A stretch of 38,552 nucleotides of DNA from Bacteroidota bacterium. GTDB lineage: Bacteria; Bacteroidota; Bacteroidia; Chitinophagales; JADIYW01. The notes below the pieces were generated by a model. That model saw only the letters and a list, made by a program, of their open reading frames with translations, had not been told where the DNA came from and ran no database searches. The stretch's first letter is position 1. Each line of letters begins with the position of its first letter. This document shows, one piece after another, positions 7,765 through 14,929 of the stretch. Location: assembly GCA_028288625.1 (NCBI GenBank), contig JAQBNI010000047.1:1-38552 (forward strand), read 5' to 3'. Both the position numbers and the translations under genes were made by a program.

Positions 7765-8373
7765 TTAATTCTGTTTATTTTCTAATCTTGGCAATTTGCC
7801 ATTTCTCCTAAACTTTTCTAAAAGATCATTAATTCTTATTACTTCAAATGCTATTGGCTTTATAAAAATCTGTTTGTCTAGTATCTTAAAAATCCAGTCA
7901 TTTATAAAATATGCCCTGAAATGCTTGTCTACTTCTTTTGATGAATTGATATTATACCCAACATACGTTGTGTATATATTGCCCGATATCGGCGCGTTCA
8001 AATAAGAATCCATTTTCTCATCAAAATGCTCTATGAAGTTTCTAATCATTTTTAATTCTTTTAATGCATTGTTTTCTTTGATATCAAAAGCATCCCGCAA
8101 TAGCTCTGCTCGCAGGCTATGGATTGGTTTGTTTGAAATAGACCAAAAGTATCGTGATAATGAAGCAGATCTAGTTATTATATTTTGTACACAATCTATA
8201 ATTACCGGTATATTGTTTGCGTTTAATGATGTCATTTCTTCAATATAATGTTTGAGTATAATCATGTCAGCTTTAACCGCGCGAGTTATAGTCAACATGC
8301 TTTCAATATAAAATACTTCGTAGGGGTACCATATTTTCCAATCATTAATGGTGTTGTTTGATTTATCATTCAT
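7765..8373 (-). CDS. HEPN-like helical protein with R-x4-H motif
   Basis: A 202-residue helical protein. Residues 111-116 are RNFIEH, followed by FDEKMD, in the context LKMIRNFIEHFDE. This R-x4-H arrangement after a long helix is typical of small HEPN-like proteins, although the E-H-F-D-E form is also found in family members with no known activity. Nothing resembles the second HEPN-like protein at 3802-4584 beyond that motif, so the two are not recent duplicates. It is the first gene of a two-gene unit with the PD-(D/E)XK candidate (53-base gap) and has a strong-looking promoter just upstream. It could be a toxin or regulator paired with the nuclease, but partner roles cannot be told from sequence. 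Confidence 0.6.
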   Translation of the reverse strand: MNDKSNNTINDWKIWYPYEVFYIESMLTITRAVKADMIILKHYIEEMTSLNANNIPVIIDCVQNIITRSASLSRYFWSISNKPIHSLRAELLRDAFDIKENNALKELKMIRNFIEHFDEKMDSYLNAPISGNIYTTYVGYNINSSKEVDKHFRAYFINDWIFKILDKQIFIKPIAFEVIRINDLLEKFRRNGKLPRLENKQN

Positions 8374-8390
8374 AAATTTTAATATTTATT

Positions 8391-8422
8391 CAAAGTTAGC
8401 TCTATATCAACATGCCTTTCAA
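8391..8422 (-). promoter_or_regulatory. Promoter for HEPN-like/nuclease unit
   Basis: The minus strand carries TAACTTTG at 8391-8398, an exact match to the Bacteroidota -7 consensus TAnnTTTG. A TTG -33 element lies at 8420-8422 with a 21-base spacer. It sits 17 bases upstream of the start codon at 8373, giving a short leader. Confidence 0.68.
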
Positions 8423-8578
8423 TTTTAATTCTTTATCGTCGCAGATACTGTCAAAGTCAATGCCTTTATTTTCTCGCTGTATTCTTACATGCTTCAGTAT
8501 GATCGGCGATTAAACGTTTATAAACTCGCGCTGAAATTGACTGCGTGTAAACTGATTCAATAATGACCTTTCTTCCAT
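8402..8578 (-). other. Possible decayed small ORF in a 290-base gap
   Basis: The gap 8374-8664 has no intact gene. On the minus strand a frame starts at the ATG at 8576-8578, reads 22 codons, meets TAA at 8510-8512, and continues in frame for another 35 codons to TAG at 8402-8404. The second half has protein-like composition (FDSICDDKELKLKG). This could be the remnant of a small gene or chance. The promoter of the 8373 gene overlaps its 3' end. Confidence 0.22.
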
Positions 8579-8643
8579 AAAATAATATTATTACCTAAAA
8601 ATACTTCCAAATTATAACATCTAAAAAATTCATTTAAGGATAA

Positions 8644-8666
8644 TTAAAAAAACCGCCGTAGCGGTT
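8644..8666 (-). terminator. Intrinsic terminator overlapping the RadC stop codon
   Basis: Read on the minus strand, AACCGC-TACG-GCGGTT (8651-8666) is a 6-bp GC-rich hairpin followed by a run of T. The TAA stop of the radC-type gene (8665-8667) lies in the 5' arm, so the hairpin begins inside the coding end. Confidence 0.75.
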
Positions 8667-9170
8667 ATAACAGGTTGTTGTCACGGTAAGAATAAAAGTT
8701 ATCGGCAGAGATAATCAGGTGGTCTATGAAATCTATTTCATGAAACCGCAACGCTTCGTAAAACTTCCGTGTGAGAAGATTGTCACTCTCACTTGGTTGT
8801 AGATTACCACTGGGATGATTATGGCTGAGGAATACACCACTAGCCAAAACACTAATGAGAAAATGAAGCATAATTCTTATATCAGCAACCGTCCCATGAA
8901 CGCCTCCTTCTGACATTTCATAATTCCCAACAGCCGTGAATTTCTATTCAATGCCATTATATAAAAGAACTCTTTAACCATAATCTGATCCAAATCATAT
9001 TTTGAAAGTAAACACTCATACGCTTGTTGTGTGGTAATAATCCTTTGCAAGTTTATTGGCTTAACTCCTGTGGATTTGCATACGATTTTGAAATCGAGAT
9101 ATCGCTCAATATGAATGACCTTTTCAGCCTTAATATTAATTGTTAGACTGCTTTCTTTTAACTGACCCAT
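8665..9170 (-). pseudogene. RadC-family JAB-domain protein, frameshifted
   Basis: A short RadC-type protein (JAB/MPN domain without the helix-hairpin-helix part), common on Bacteroidota mobile elements. The first segment (from 9170) reads well through ALNRNSRLLG and then leaves frame near 8931, reaching a stop at 8877. The second frame resumes with YEMSEGGVHGTVADI and contains the complete JAMM motif HNHPSGNLQPSESD (H-x-H, seven residues, S-x-x-D). One missing base between LLG and YEMSEGG explains the break. Ribosomal frameshifting or sequencing error are possible, but no clear slippery heptamer is present. The family's metal-site residues are all intact, which suggests a recent lesion. It is divergent from the ATPase gene at 9303. 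Confidence 0.85.
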
Positions 9171-9302
9171 AATTTTTTTATGATCATCATATCAATTCCT
9201 CTTATGAATAGAACTCCTAAGAAATTGCATCTAAACGAAATTATTGAAGTCATGCAATTATTGTTGGCTTGAACTTTTGAAATGTTTTGAGAGAATCAAG
9301 AG

Positions 9303-10460
9303 ATGAATAATCCCGATGTAACATATTTCGCCAAAACCAACTTCCGTAATGCCGGAGTAGCTTTTGGTATTAAGCAAGCAGATCGTTTATTGCATATGTA
9401 TTTTGTCGGACAAACTGGTGTAGGTAAAACCACAATGATGAAAACCATGATTCTACAAGACATTGCTGCTGGTCGCGGCGTATGTCTTATTGAACCACAC
9501 GGAGATTTGGTTCTATCACTGATTGATTCAATATCTGAAACAGATAAAAACAGGCTTATTTATTTTGATGCTACTAATTTCAATATCTCTTATGGGTATA
9601 ATCCGATTCGTAGGGTATCAATAGAAAAGCGCGCATTAGTTGCATCCGGAATTCTCGATATTCTTAAAAAGCTCTGGAATGACGCCTGGGGCGTTAAGCT
9701 CGAACATATACTGCGATATACGCTCTTGGCACTGTTAGATCAGCCTACTGCCCACTTTGGCAATATTTTGGATATGCTGTTAGACAAAACGTATCGAAAT
9801 AATGCAAAGCGATACATTGTAAGTGAAAGTGTAAAAGATTTTTGGGATAAAGAGTTTCCAAAATACATGCCCTATGATCTTATGCCGATCTATAACAAGG
9901 TCGGTGGGTTTTTAGCATATCCAATTGTCAGAAAGATTCTGATTGAAAATAATGAAACCATTTCGTTACGTGCCGCGATGGATAATGGACAGATATTATT
10001 GGTGAATGTTGCTAAAGGTCATATTGGTTCTGATGTGTCTCATATTCTTGGGGCATTATTAATTTCTTCTCTTACTTCTGCCGCTTTTTCCCGAGTAGAA
10101 ATTCATGAAGATGAACGCATACCATTTTTCATTTACTTGGATGAATTTCATAACTACACGACACTTTCATTGATTAATATGTTTTCTGAACTTCGTAAAT
10201 TTAAGATTGGGCTTATTGTAGCCCATCAGTATTTGCACCAATTAGATACTGAACTACAACACGCGATTATAGGAAATGTGGGAACGAAAATTGTTTTTAG
10301 AGTTGGCTATCACGATGCAGTATTATGGGCACGGGAAATGAAACCTACATTTATTGATATAGATTTTATGCATCTTCCTAACAGGTATATGTATCTTACC
10401 TTGATGATAGATGGTGCGCCAAGTATTCCCTTTAGCGCAGTTACATTGAATATGAATTAA
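9303..10460 (+). CDS. HerA/TraD-like DNA-translocating ATPase
   Basis: A 385-residue ATPase of the type IV coupling protein / HerA superfamily. Walker A is GQTGVGKTT (36-44), Walker B is FFIYLDEF (275-282, D280-E281), and the sensor-like segment GLIVAHQYL lies at 303-311. Further family signatures are IEPHGDLV (63-70), YNPI (99-102), LLVNVAKG (232-239) and GNVGTKIVFRVG (324-335). It starts directly with TYFAKTNFRN, which begins the ATPase module in longer relatives, and ends soon after MIDGAPSIPFSA. The larger N-terminal and C-terminal parts of full coupling proteins are therefore missing. There is no relaxase or other transfer gene nearby, so it is probably mobile-element cargo, a mobilisation remnant, or a HerA-like defence ATPase. 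Family certain, role not. Confidence 0.85.
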   Translation: MNNPDVTYFAKTNFRNAGVAFGIKQADRLLHMYFVGQTGVGKTTMMKTMILQDIAAGRGVCLIEPHGDLVLSLIDSISETDKNRLIYFDATNFNISYGYNPIRRVSIEKRALVASGILDILKKLWNDAWGVKLEHILRYTLLALLDQPTAHFGNILDMLLDKTYRNNAKRYIVSESVKDFWDKEFPKYMPYDLMPIYNKVGGFLAYPIVRKILIENNETISLRAAMDNGQILLVNVAKGHIGSDVSHILGALLISSLTSAAFSRVEIHEDERIPFFIYLDEFHNYTTLSLINMFSELRKFKIGLIVAHQYLHQLDTELQHAIIGNVGTKIVFRVGYHDAVLWAREMKPTFIDIDFMHLPNRYMYLTLMIDGAPSIPFSAVTLNMN

Positions 10461-10584
10461 CGGCTACAAACGTTAAGAATCTAAAACGTTTATTGATTCG
10501 ATTTGATGGCACAACGTGATCCTACTTCACTCTTGGGTAAGAATCAAGTATGGTTGTTTTAGAGTTTTTTATTAAGGAATTTAC

Positions 10585-10608
10585 TTGTACATTTTCACTA
10601 CAACTTTG
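10585..10608 (+). promoter_or_regulatory. Candidate promoter for the ArdC-type gene
   Basis: CAACTTTG (10601-10608) matches TAnnTTTG except for the first base. TTG at 10585-10587 is a possible -33 element, but the spacer (13 bases) is short. It lies 93 bases before the preferred start codon at 10701. The other bases of 10461-10600 show no gene. Confidence 0.35.
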
Positions 10609-10700
10609 AACGCTGACAAATAATGCAATTAGTTGTCACTTTCTTTCTTATTCCTTTGCAGCTATTCTTCCAACAATTAGTTCATTTAAAAACGAATTGT

Positions 10701-11636
10701 ATGGGAAAAAATAATTTAATTGAGGAGGTAACCTGCAAATTGTTGCTCCTGCTTGACAAAGTTACTAATGGCGATATTGAAACATGGTTGCCGCTCTCCG
10801 GACTTGCGTATAATCCTCATTCCGAACACGTTTACAGTAGCCTTAACCAGTTATTGCTCTCATTGGAATTGTACGAAAAGAATTATAGCTATAATAATTG
10901 GCTTACGTTCAAACAAATTAAAAAAGAAGGTGGATCGGTTGTAAAAGATGCAAGGTCGGTAATGGTGACGTTTACAGACACTGCCTATACCGATGCAGAT
11001 GGAAAATCTATGAGCGCGGAAGCGGCAAAATTAGCCCTGCTAGAGGCGAAAACCTCGGATTCAAGCATTTCCACTTATTTGGAAATTGGCATCCTTACAA
11101 GGCGATTTCTAAAGTTTTATCCTGTGTTCAATGTTGCACAGACAGAAGGCCTACCGGATGTACTCATCAAACCGCAAAGCCAAGGATTGACGGAAATTGA
11201 AAAACATAGTTTAGCTGATGAAATCATAAATGATACTGGTGCTAATATTGTGCATGTTGCAGGTAATTCAGCGCATTTTAATGGATTTCTCTATAAGATT
11301 CAAATGCCTATGCTGCAACAATTTTCTTGCAAGGAAAATTACTATGCGACACTGTTTCATGAGCTCATTCATTGGGCGGGTCATCCTAACCGTTTACATT
11401 GGGATTTCAAAGGAGATGCCGAAAACTTATATGCATTTGAAGAATTAGTTGCAGAACTCGGCAGTGCATTTCTTTGTGGAGAGGTTGGAATACGCACACC
11501 ACTGAAATCAAACGCAGCGTACATAAAGTCCTGGCTCAGGGCGTTACAAAATGATCACATGTATTTACTCAAAGCGGTATCGTACGCAGATCGTGCTACG
11601 CAATATATTCTTAAGCGTCAACGCATCACTGTTTAG
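10701..11636 (+). CDS. ArdC-type antirestriction protein with zincin domain
   Basis: A 311-residue protein of the ArdC family, which pairs an ssDNA-binding N-terminal domain with a metallopeptidase-like C-terminal domain and is carried by conjugative elements to protect incoming DNA. N-terminal signatures are NPHSEHVYSSLN (about 38-49) and WLTFKQIKKEGG (about 67-78). The C-terminal zinc site is HELIHWAG (220-227) followed by the distal Glu helix AFEELVAELG (245-254). The frame opens at 10623, but the extra 26 residues are unlike the family, so the ATG at 10701 is preferred. The transcript ends in a terminator that overlaps the stop. Lying after the HerA/TraD-like gene, it supports a mobile-element origin for this stretch. 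Confidence 0.88.
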   Translation: MGKNNLIEEVTCKLLLLLDKVTNGDIETWLPLSGLAYNPHSEHVYSSLNQLLLSLELYEKNYSYNNWLTFKQIKKEGGSVVKDARSVMVTFTDTAYTDADGKSMSAEAAKLALLEAKTSDSSISTYLEIGILTRRFLKFYPVFNVAQTEGLPDVLIKPQSQGLTEIEKHSLADEIINDTGANIVHVAGNSAHFNGFLYKIQMPMLQQFSCKENYYATLFHELIHWAGHPNRLHWDFKGDAENLYAFEELVAELGSAFLCGEVGIRTPLKSNAAYIKSWLRALQNDHMYLLKAVSYADRATQYILKRQRITV

Positions 11637-11646
11637 TGGTGCTTTT
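11623..11646 (+). terminator. Intrinsic terminator overlapping the ardC-type stop codon
   Basis: GCATCACT (11623-11630), loop GTTT, and AGTGGTGC (11635-11642) form an 8-bp stem with one G-T pair. TTTT follows. The TAG stop codon lies across the loop and 3' arm. Confidence 0.7.
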
Positions 11647-11674
11647 ATGTAAATAAAATGTTTTTATAGTAGTG

Positions 11675-12466
11675 TTATTTTAGCGATGCTACCATAATTA
11701 TGACAATACCTATTATAAGAATAATACATAATACAATAAATACCTTTGTAAATATTTCAAAACAACCTTGCGGTTTCAAGGCTTTTAATACTTTTTGAGC
11801 TTCTTCTCTAATAACATTATCACTATCTGTGGCTAATATTTCTATTGCAGATAAGGGGGTATTTTTATTTAAAATTACGTTATACCTTATAGAAGCGTCT
11901 ACATCATAAATTAATGACTGTAGTATAATAGAAGGTGTATTTATGTTATGAGCAATTCGAATTCTTACCTCTTTATCTGAATCTATGGATAACATCTTTA
12001 ATACATCTACTGGAGTACACAAATTACTAGCTATCAATTGTCTCACCTCACTAAATCCATTTTTAGATAATTTTACGAAACATTCATAAGGTAAATTGAC
12101 TTTCTGAGCTACTATCATTCTTACCTCCAAACTCATATCATTGGCAAGTAACAATAGCATCTCATTATTTAGATATGAATTTCTAGCTATATCTATTACA
12201 ATTGAATCTGTTATCCTCCAGGTTTCATTCAAATTTTTGAATCTGTTTTCATAGAGTTTACCTAGCACTAATTGATTATTACCCCTAGCTAAATATGACA
12301 TAGATTGTTTAGAATATTCCGCTAAAAATAGTTGTATATCTACTGGTAAAATGCTTAAATCAACAAACTTTAAGTCTATCTCGTAAGTACCAGTAACTAA
12401 ATCATCCTTATAATTATTAAAAATATTAATGCAGTCAGTAGTATTAATCGGCACAAGGATAGGCAT
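11675..12466 (-). CDS. Tail-anchored LRV/HEAT-like repeat protein
   Basis: A 263-residue protein of three parts. Residues 1-80 form an unrecognised N-terminal region. Residues about 100-228 hold about five repeats of 24 residues with the pattern D-x-x-x-x-V/I-R-x-x-I/V-A-x-N-x-x-T/L-P, for example DKEVRIRIAHNINTPSIIL and DNVIREEAQK. This is the leucine-rich-repeat-variant (LRV) type of helical solenoid, used for protein binding. Residues about 241-260 are a single hydrophobic helix with a three-residue tail (SLK), giving a C-terminal membrane anchor with the repeats in the cytoplasm. No signal peptide was seen. It stands alone, convergent with the ardC-type gene, and its partner is unknown. 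TATTTTTG at 12530-12537 (minus strand) is a possible -7 box. Confidence 0.78.
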   Translation of the reverse strand: MPILVPINTTDCINIFNNYKDDLVTGTYEIDLKFVDLSILPVDIQLFLAEYSKQSMSYLARGNNQLVLGKLYENRFKNLNETWRITDSIVIDIARNSYLNNEMLLLLANDMSLEVRMIVAQKVNLPYECFVKLSKNGFSEVRQLIASNLCTPVDVLKMLSIDSDKEVRIRIAHNINTPSIILQSLIYDVDASIRYNVILNKNTPLSAIEILATDSDNVIREEAQKVLKALKPQGCFEIFTKVFIVLCIILIIGIVIIMVASLK

Positions 12467-12616
12467 AACTGAATATAGGGAAAACTGATAAATTAAATTA
12501 ATTTTTAATGCAATTTTAGTATTCTATATCAAAAATATAAATGACCTATTGTTAATTAAATGTTCACCTTTTTAAATTTTATAGTATGAATTTCCTCGAA
12601 GATTTAGGTTTATAGT

Positions 12617-12643
12617 AGCGAACTCTTCGGGTTAGCTTTTTTT
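12617..12643 (+). terminator. Orphan terminator-like hairpin
   Basis: AGCGAAC (12617-12623) pairs with GTTAGCT (12631-12637) with one mismatch and a run of seven T follows. No plus-strand gene ends nearby (the last ends at 11636). Directly upstream is only a 9-codon frame (12586-12615). It may end a small RNA or be the remnant of a lost gene. Confidence 0.35.
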
Positions 12644-12687
12644 ACTCTTCTTTCACTATTAATACTTATTTGTGCAATATTTGTGCA

Positions 12688-12722
12688 ATAAAAAAAGCAG
12701 TTAAAGAAATCTCTCTAACTGC
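12688..12722 (-). terminator. Terminator of the tRNA-Asn transcript
   Basis: On the minus strand an 11-bp stem (12712-12722 with 12697-12707, one G-T pair, loop GATT) is followed by a run of T (12690-12696). It lies 13 bases after the 3' end of tRNA-Asn. Confidence 0.85.
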
Positions 12723-12734
12723 TTGCTTTTCAAG

Positions 12735-12808
12735 CGCTCCCTCCTGGGCTCGAACCAGGGACCTACTGATTAACAGTCAGTTGCTCTAACCTGCTGAGCT
12801 AAGGAAGC
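12735..12808 (-). tRNA. tRNA-Asn (anticodon GTT)
   Basis: The minus strand gives acceptor stem GCTTCCT/AGGGAGC with one G-T pair, TA at 8-9, D-arm GCTC...GAGC, anticodon arm ACTGA-CTGTTAA-TCAGT (anticodon GTT), T-arm CCTGG-TTCGAGC-CCAGG and discriminator G as expected for tRNA-Asn. CCA is not encoded. A promoter and a decayed tRNA copy lie upstream, and a terminator lies downstream. It marks the boundary between accessory DNA and ordinary chromosome. Confidence 0.95.
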
Positions 12809-12832
12809 TTATTGTTTTTCGTCTTTTAAAAA

Positions 12833-12876
12833 CGATCAGGTTATTGTTGATTAACAGTCAATTGTTTTAGCTAATG
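12833..12876 (-). pseudogene. Vestige of a second tRNA-Asn gene
   Basis: The minus strand carries CAATTGACTGTTAATCA (12848-12864), identical to the anticodon arm of the intact tRNA-Asn except for one base. It is flanked by TTAGCT and CCTGATCG pieces that match the 5' and T-arm parts. The D-loop is deleted and the acceptor stem is gone. It lies between the tRNA promoter and the intact gene, as expected for one copy of a former tandem pair. Confidence 0.6.
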
Positions 12877-12895
12877 ATTCTGTTAATTCGGAGTG

Positions 12896-12926
12896 CAAAT
12901 GTAGGCGAATAAAAATAATTTTGCAA
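12896..12926 (-). promoter_or_regulatory. Promoter of tRNA-Asn
   Basis: The minus strand carries TACATTTG (12896-12903), an exact TAnnTTTG match, and TTG at 12924-12926 as the -33 element with a 20-base spacer. Transcription should start near 12890 and run through the vestigial copy into the intact tRNA. Confidence 0.75.
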
Positions 12927-12994
12927 GACTACCTCTATTTTTGTTTCAATTTCACTATTCGTTCATATAATACCAATACAATTCAGAACAGTGG

Positions 12995-13822
12995 TTACAA
13001 ATCTTTTCCACTGTCTCTTTCCTTCACAGTTTCCTGAAACCCGATCTCCTCGCACCGGCTTTTAAATGCAACTCCTTCAGGTGTATGCCGCGCCATCCCA
13101 TCGAAAAACGTCGCCATCATCTGGGTGGTTTCCAATCCCATATTGTTGTAAGCTGAATTGATCGCCAGCTTCTGCATCATCAACTGGTTCTTCGGGATGC
13201 CCGCCATGCGCTGCGCCAGCCGCTCCACTTCTTCATCCAGTTGTGATGCCGGCACCGACTTATAGATCAATCCCATTCTTTCGGCTTCCCTGCCATCGAC
13301 AAGGTCGCCGGTCAGCAGCATGCGTTTGGCTTTTTCTGCACCTAAGCGGAACACCCACATCATCGTAGTCGGACAACCCCAAACCCTCGCAGGAGGATAG
13401 CCGATCTTGGCTTCTTCCGCCATCAGCACAATGTCAGCACACAGCGCAATATCGCTTCCCCCCGCAACAGCATACCCATGCACTTTACAAATGACAGGCT
13501 TATAGCTGCGCTATAAGCTCATGAAATGGTCAGTGCACGATCGCATAAACTTGTAATCGATCATAGGATCCCATGGCATATCCTGGCTGCCCAATACAGG
13601 ACGCGGTTTTTCTGCAAACTCTTTAAGGTCATAGCCGCTGCAAAACGCTTTCCCTGATCCTGACAACACAATTACATGTATCTCGTCATCATCATTTGCC
13701 ATCGCCACTTTCTCGCTCAATTGTTTCGGCAATTCTTCGCTGATGGCGTTCAACTGTTCCGGTCGGTTCAGGATAATGCGGGCTATGCGCCCTTCCTTTC
13801 TATAGAGAACAAGGTCTTCCAT
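12995..13822 (-). pseudogene. Enoyl-CoA hydratase/isomerase (crotonase), amber codon in frame
   Basis: A crotonase-family gene of 275 codons, acting on acyl-CoA esters in lipid or aromatic acid breakdown. From the ATG at 13822 it reads MEDLVLYRKEGRIARI, RPEQLNAISEEL and KAFCSGYDLKEF, the first oxyanion-hole region. A TAG at 13511-13513 interrupts it, then the same frame continues with RSYKPVICK, HGYAVAGGSDIALCAD (second oxyanion-hole segment) and a normal C-terminus. Only one codon is wrong; relatives have Trp (TGG) there, as in MSLWRSYKP. The lesion lies in a perfect palindrome, CTTATAGC-GCA-GCTATAAG. It may be a recent nonsense mutation, an assembly or sequencing error, or rarely suppressed. 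Substrate cannot be told. No operon partners. Confidence 0.88.
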
Positions 13823-13967
13823 GGTTAAAATTTATTGTTGTGAATTTCAAAAGATAGTTAGAATCGATTACTGTTGAATTATATAGTTACATATATAATG
13901 TCTCATTTCTCACATCTAAACTCTCATCTCTCATATCTAATCATTTACTAAAATCCAATAAAATTCT

Positions 13968-13975
13968 CATCTTTG
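13968..13975 (+). promoter_or_regulatory. Candidate -7 box for the PfkB kinase operon
   Basis: CATCTTTG matches TAnnTTTG except for the first base and lies 13 bases before the start codon at 13989. No clear -33 TTG is present. Confidence 0.45.
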
Positions 13976-13988
13976 CAAAAAATAAATT

Positions 13989-14918
13989 ATGAGCCTTTTA
14001 GTCGTCGGCACAGTAGCTTTTGATGCCATTGAAACCCCTTTCGGCAAAGTGGATAAGATCACTGGCGGTTCAGGCAATTATATTTGTCATTCTGCGGGTC
14101 ATTTTACCAACGAAATGCAGCTCGTAAGCGTAATCGGCGACGATTTCGATCAAAAAGAACTCGAATATCTTCAATCTATAGGAACGGATATAGAAGGTGT
14201 ACAAGTAAAAAAAGGTGAAAAGTCTTTTTTCTGGAGCGGGAAATACCATATGGATCTCAACCGCCGCGATACGCTCGTCACTGACCTGAATGTACTCGCT
14301 GATTTCAACCCCGTTTTACCCGAAAGTTATAAAAAAGCAGAATTTTTAATTGTAGGAAATATAGATCCGAATCTTCAGGCAAAGGTCATCAGTCAAATGC
14401 TGGAACGACCAAAATTAATTGCACTTGATACGATGAATTTCTGGATGGATATTGCGCAGGATGCTTTGGATATTGTACTAAAAATGGTAGATTTACTGAT
14501 CGTAAATGAGGAAGAAGCCCGCCAGTTAAGCAAGGAATATTCACTAGTAAAAGCTGCAGATGTTATTCGAAAAAAAGGACCGAAGTATCTCATCATAAAA
14601 AAGGGTGAACACGGAGCATTATTGTTCCATGAGAACAGGGTGTTTTTTGCACCTGCATTGCCATTGGAAGATGTATTTGATCCAACAGGCGCAGGCGATA
14701 CATTCGCGGGCGGATTTATGGGTTACCTCGCAAGCACGAGAGATCTTTCTTTTGAAAATATGAAACGCGCAGTGATCTACGGATCTGCAATGGCAAGTTT
14801 CTGCGTTGAAAAATTCGGCGCGCAACGTTTAAAGGAAGTTTCGCGACAAGAGATTGAAGATCGTGTGCAGGTTTTTATCGACCTCGTGGATTTCGACATC
14901 ATTTTACAACAAGCGTAA
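13989..14918 (+). CDS. PfkB-family sugar/nucleoside kinase
   Basis: A 309-residue cytoplasmic kinase that transfers phosphate from ATP to a sugar or nucleoside hydroxyl. The substrate-side glycine motif GGSGNY lies at 26-31. The family signature DPTGAGDTFAGGF lies at 231-243, with anion-hole glycines and catalytic base D237. NEEEA at 173-177 is the conserved N-x-x-E region. Length is normal for the family. The exact substrate cannot be assigned; ribokinase- and adenosine kinase-like members look alike at this level. It probably forms an operon with the vanadium-haloperoxidase-like lipoprotein that starts 11 bases downstream, though no shared pathway is obvious. Confidence 0.9.
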   Translation: MSLLVVGTVAFDAIETPFGKVDKITGGSGNYICHSAGHFTNEMQLVSVIGDDFDQKELEYLQSIGTDIEGVQVKKGEKSFFWSGKYHMDLNRRDTLVTDLNVLADFNPVLPESYKKAEFLIVGNIDPNLQAKVISQMLERPKLIALDTMNFWMDIAQDALDIVLKMVDLLIVNEEEARQLSKEYSLVKAADVIRKKGPKYLIIKKGEHGALLFHENRVFFAPALPLEDVFDPTGAGDTFAGGFMGYLASTRDLSFENMKRAVIYGSAMASFCVEKFGAQRLKEVSRQEIEDRVQVFIDLVDFDIILQQA

Positions 14919-14929
14919 AAAACAAAAGC

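Noticed and set aside
9204-9272. A 22-codon plus-strand frame in front of the ATPase gene
   Set aside because: It is too short and has no recognisable motif. The gap looks like a divergent promoter region.
12661-12696. Tandem 11-base repeat TTTGTGCAATA just before tRNA-Asn terminator, considered as an att site
   Set aside because: It does not match the tRNA 3' end, and no copy was seen at the other border of the accessory region. Two short AT-rich repeats alone are not evidence of integration.
13511-13513. Reading the crotonase TAG as a recoded amino acid
   Set aside because: No pyrrolysine machinery or other in-frame amber codons are seen here. A nonsense mutation or sequence error is simpler.
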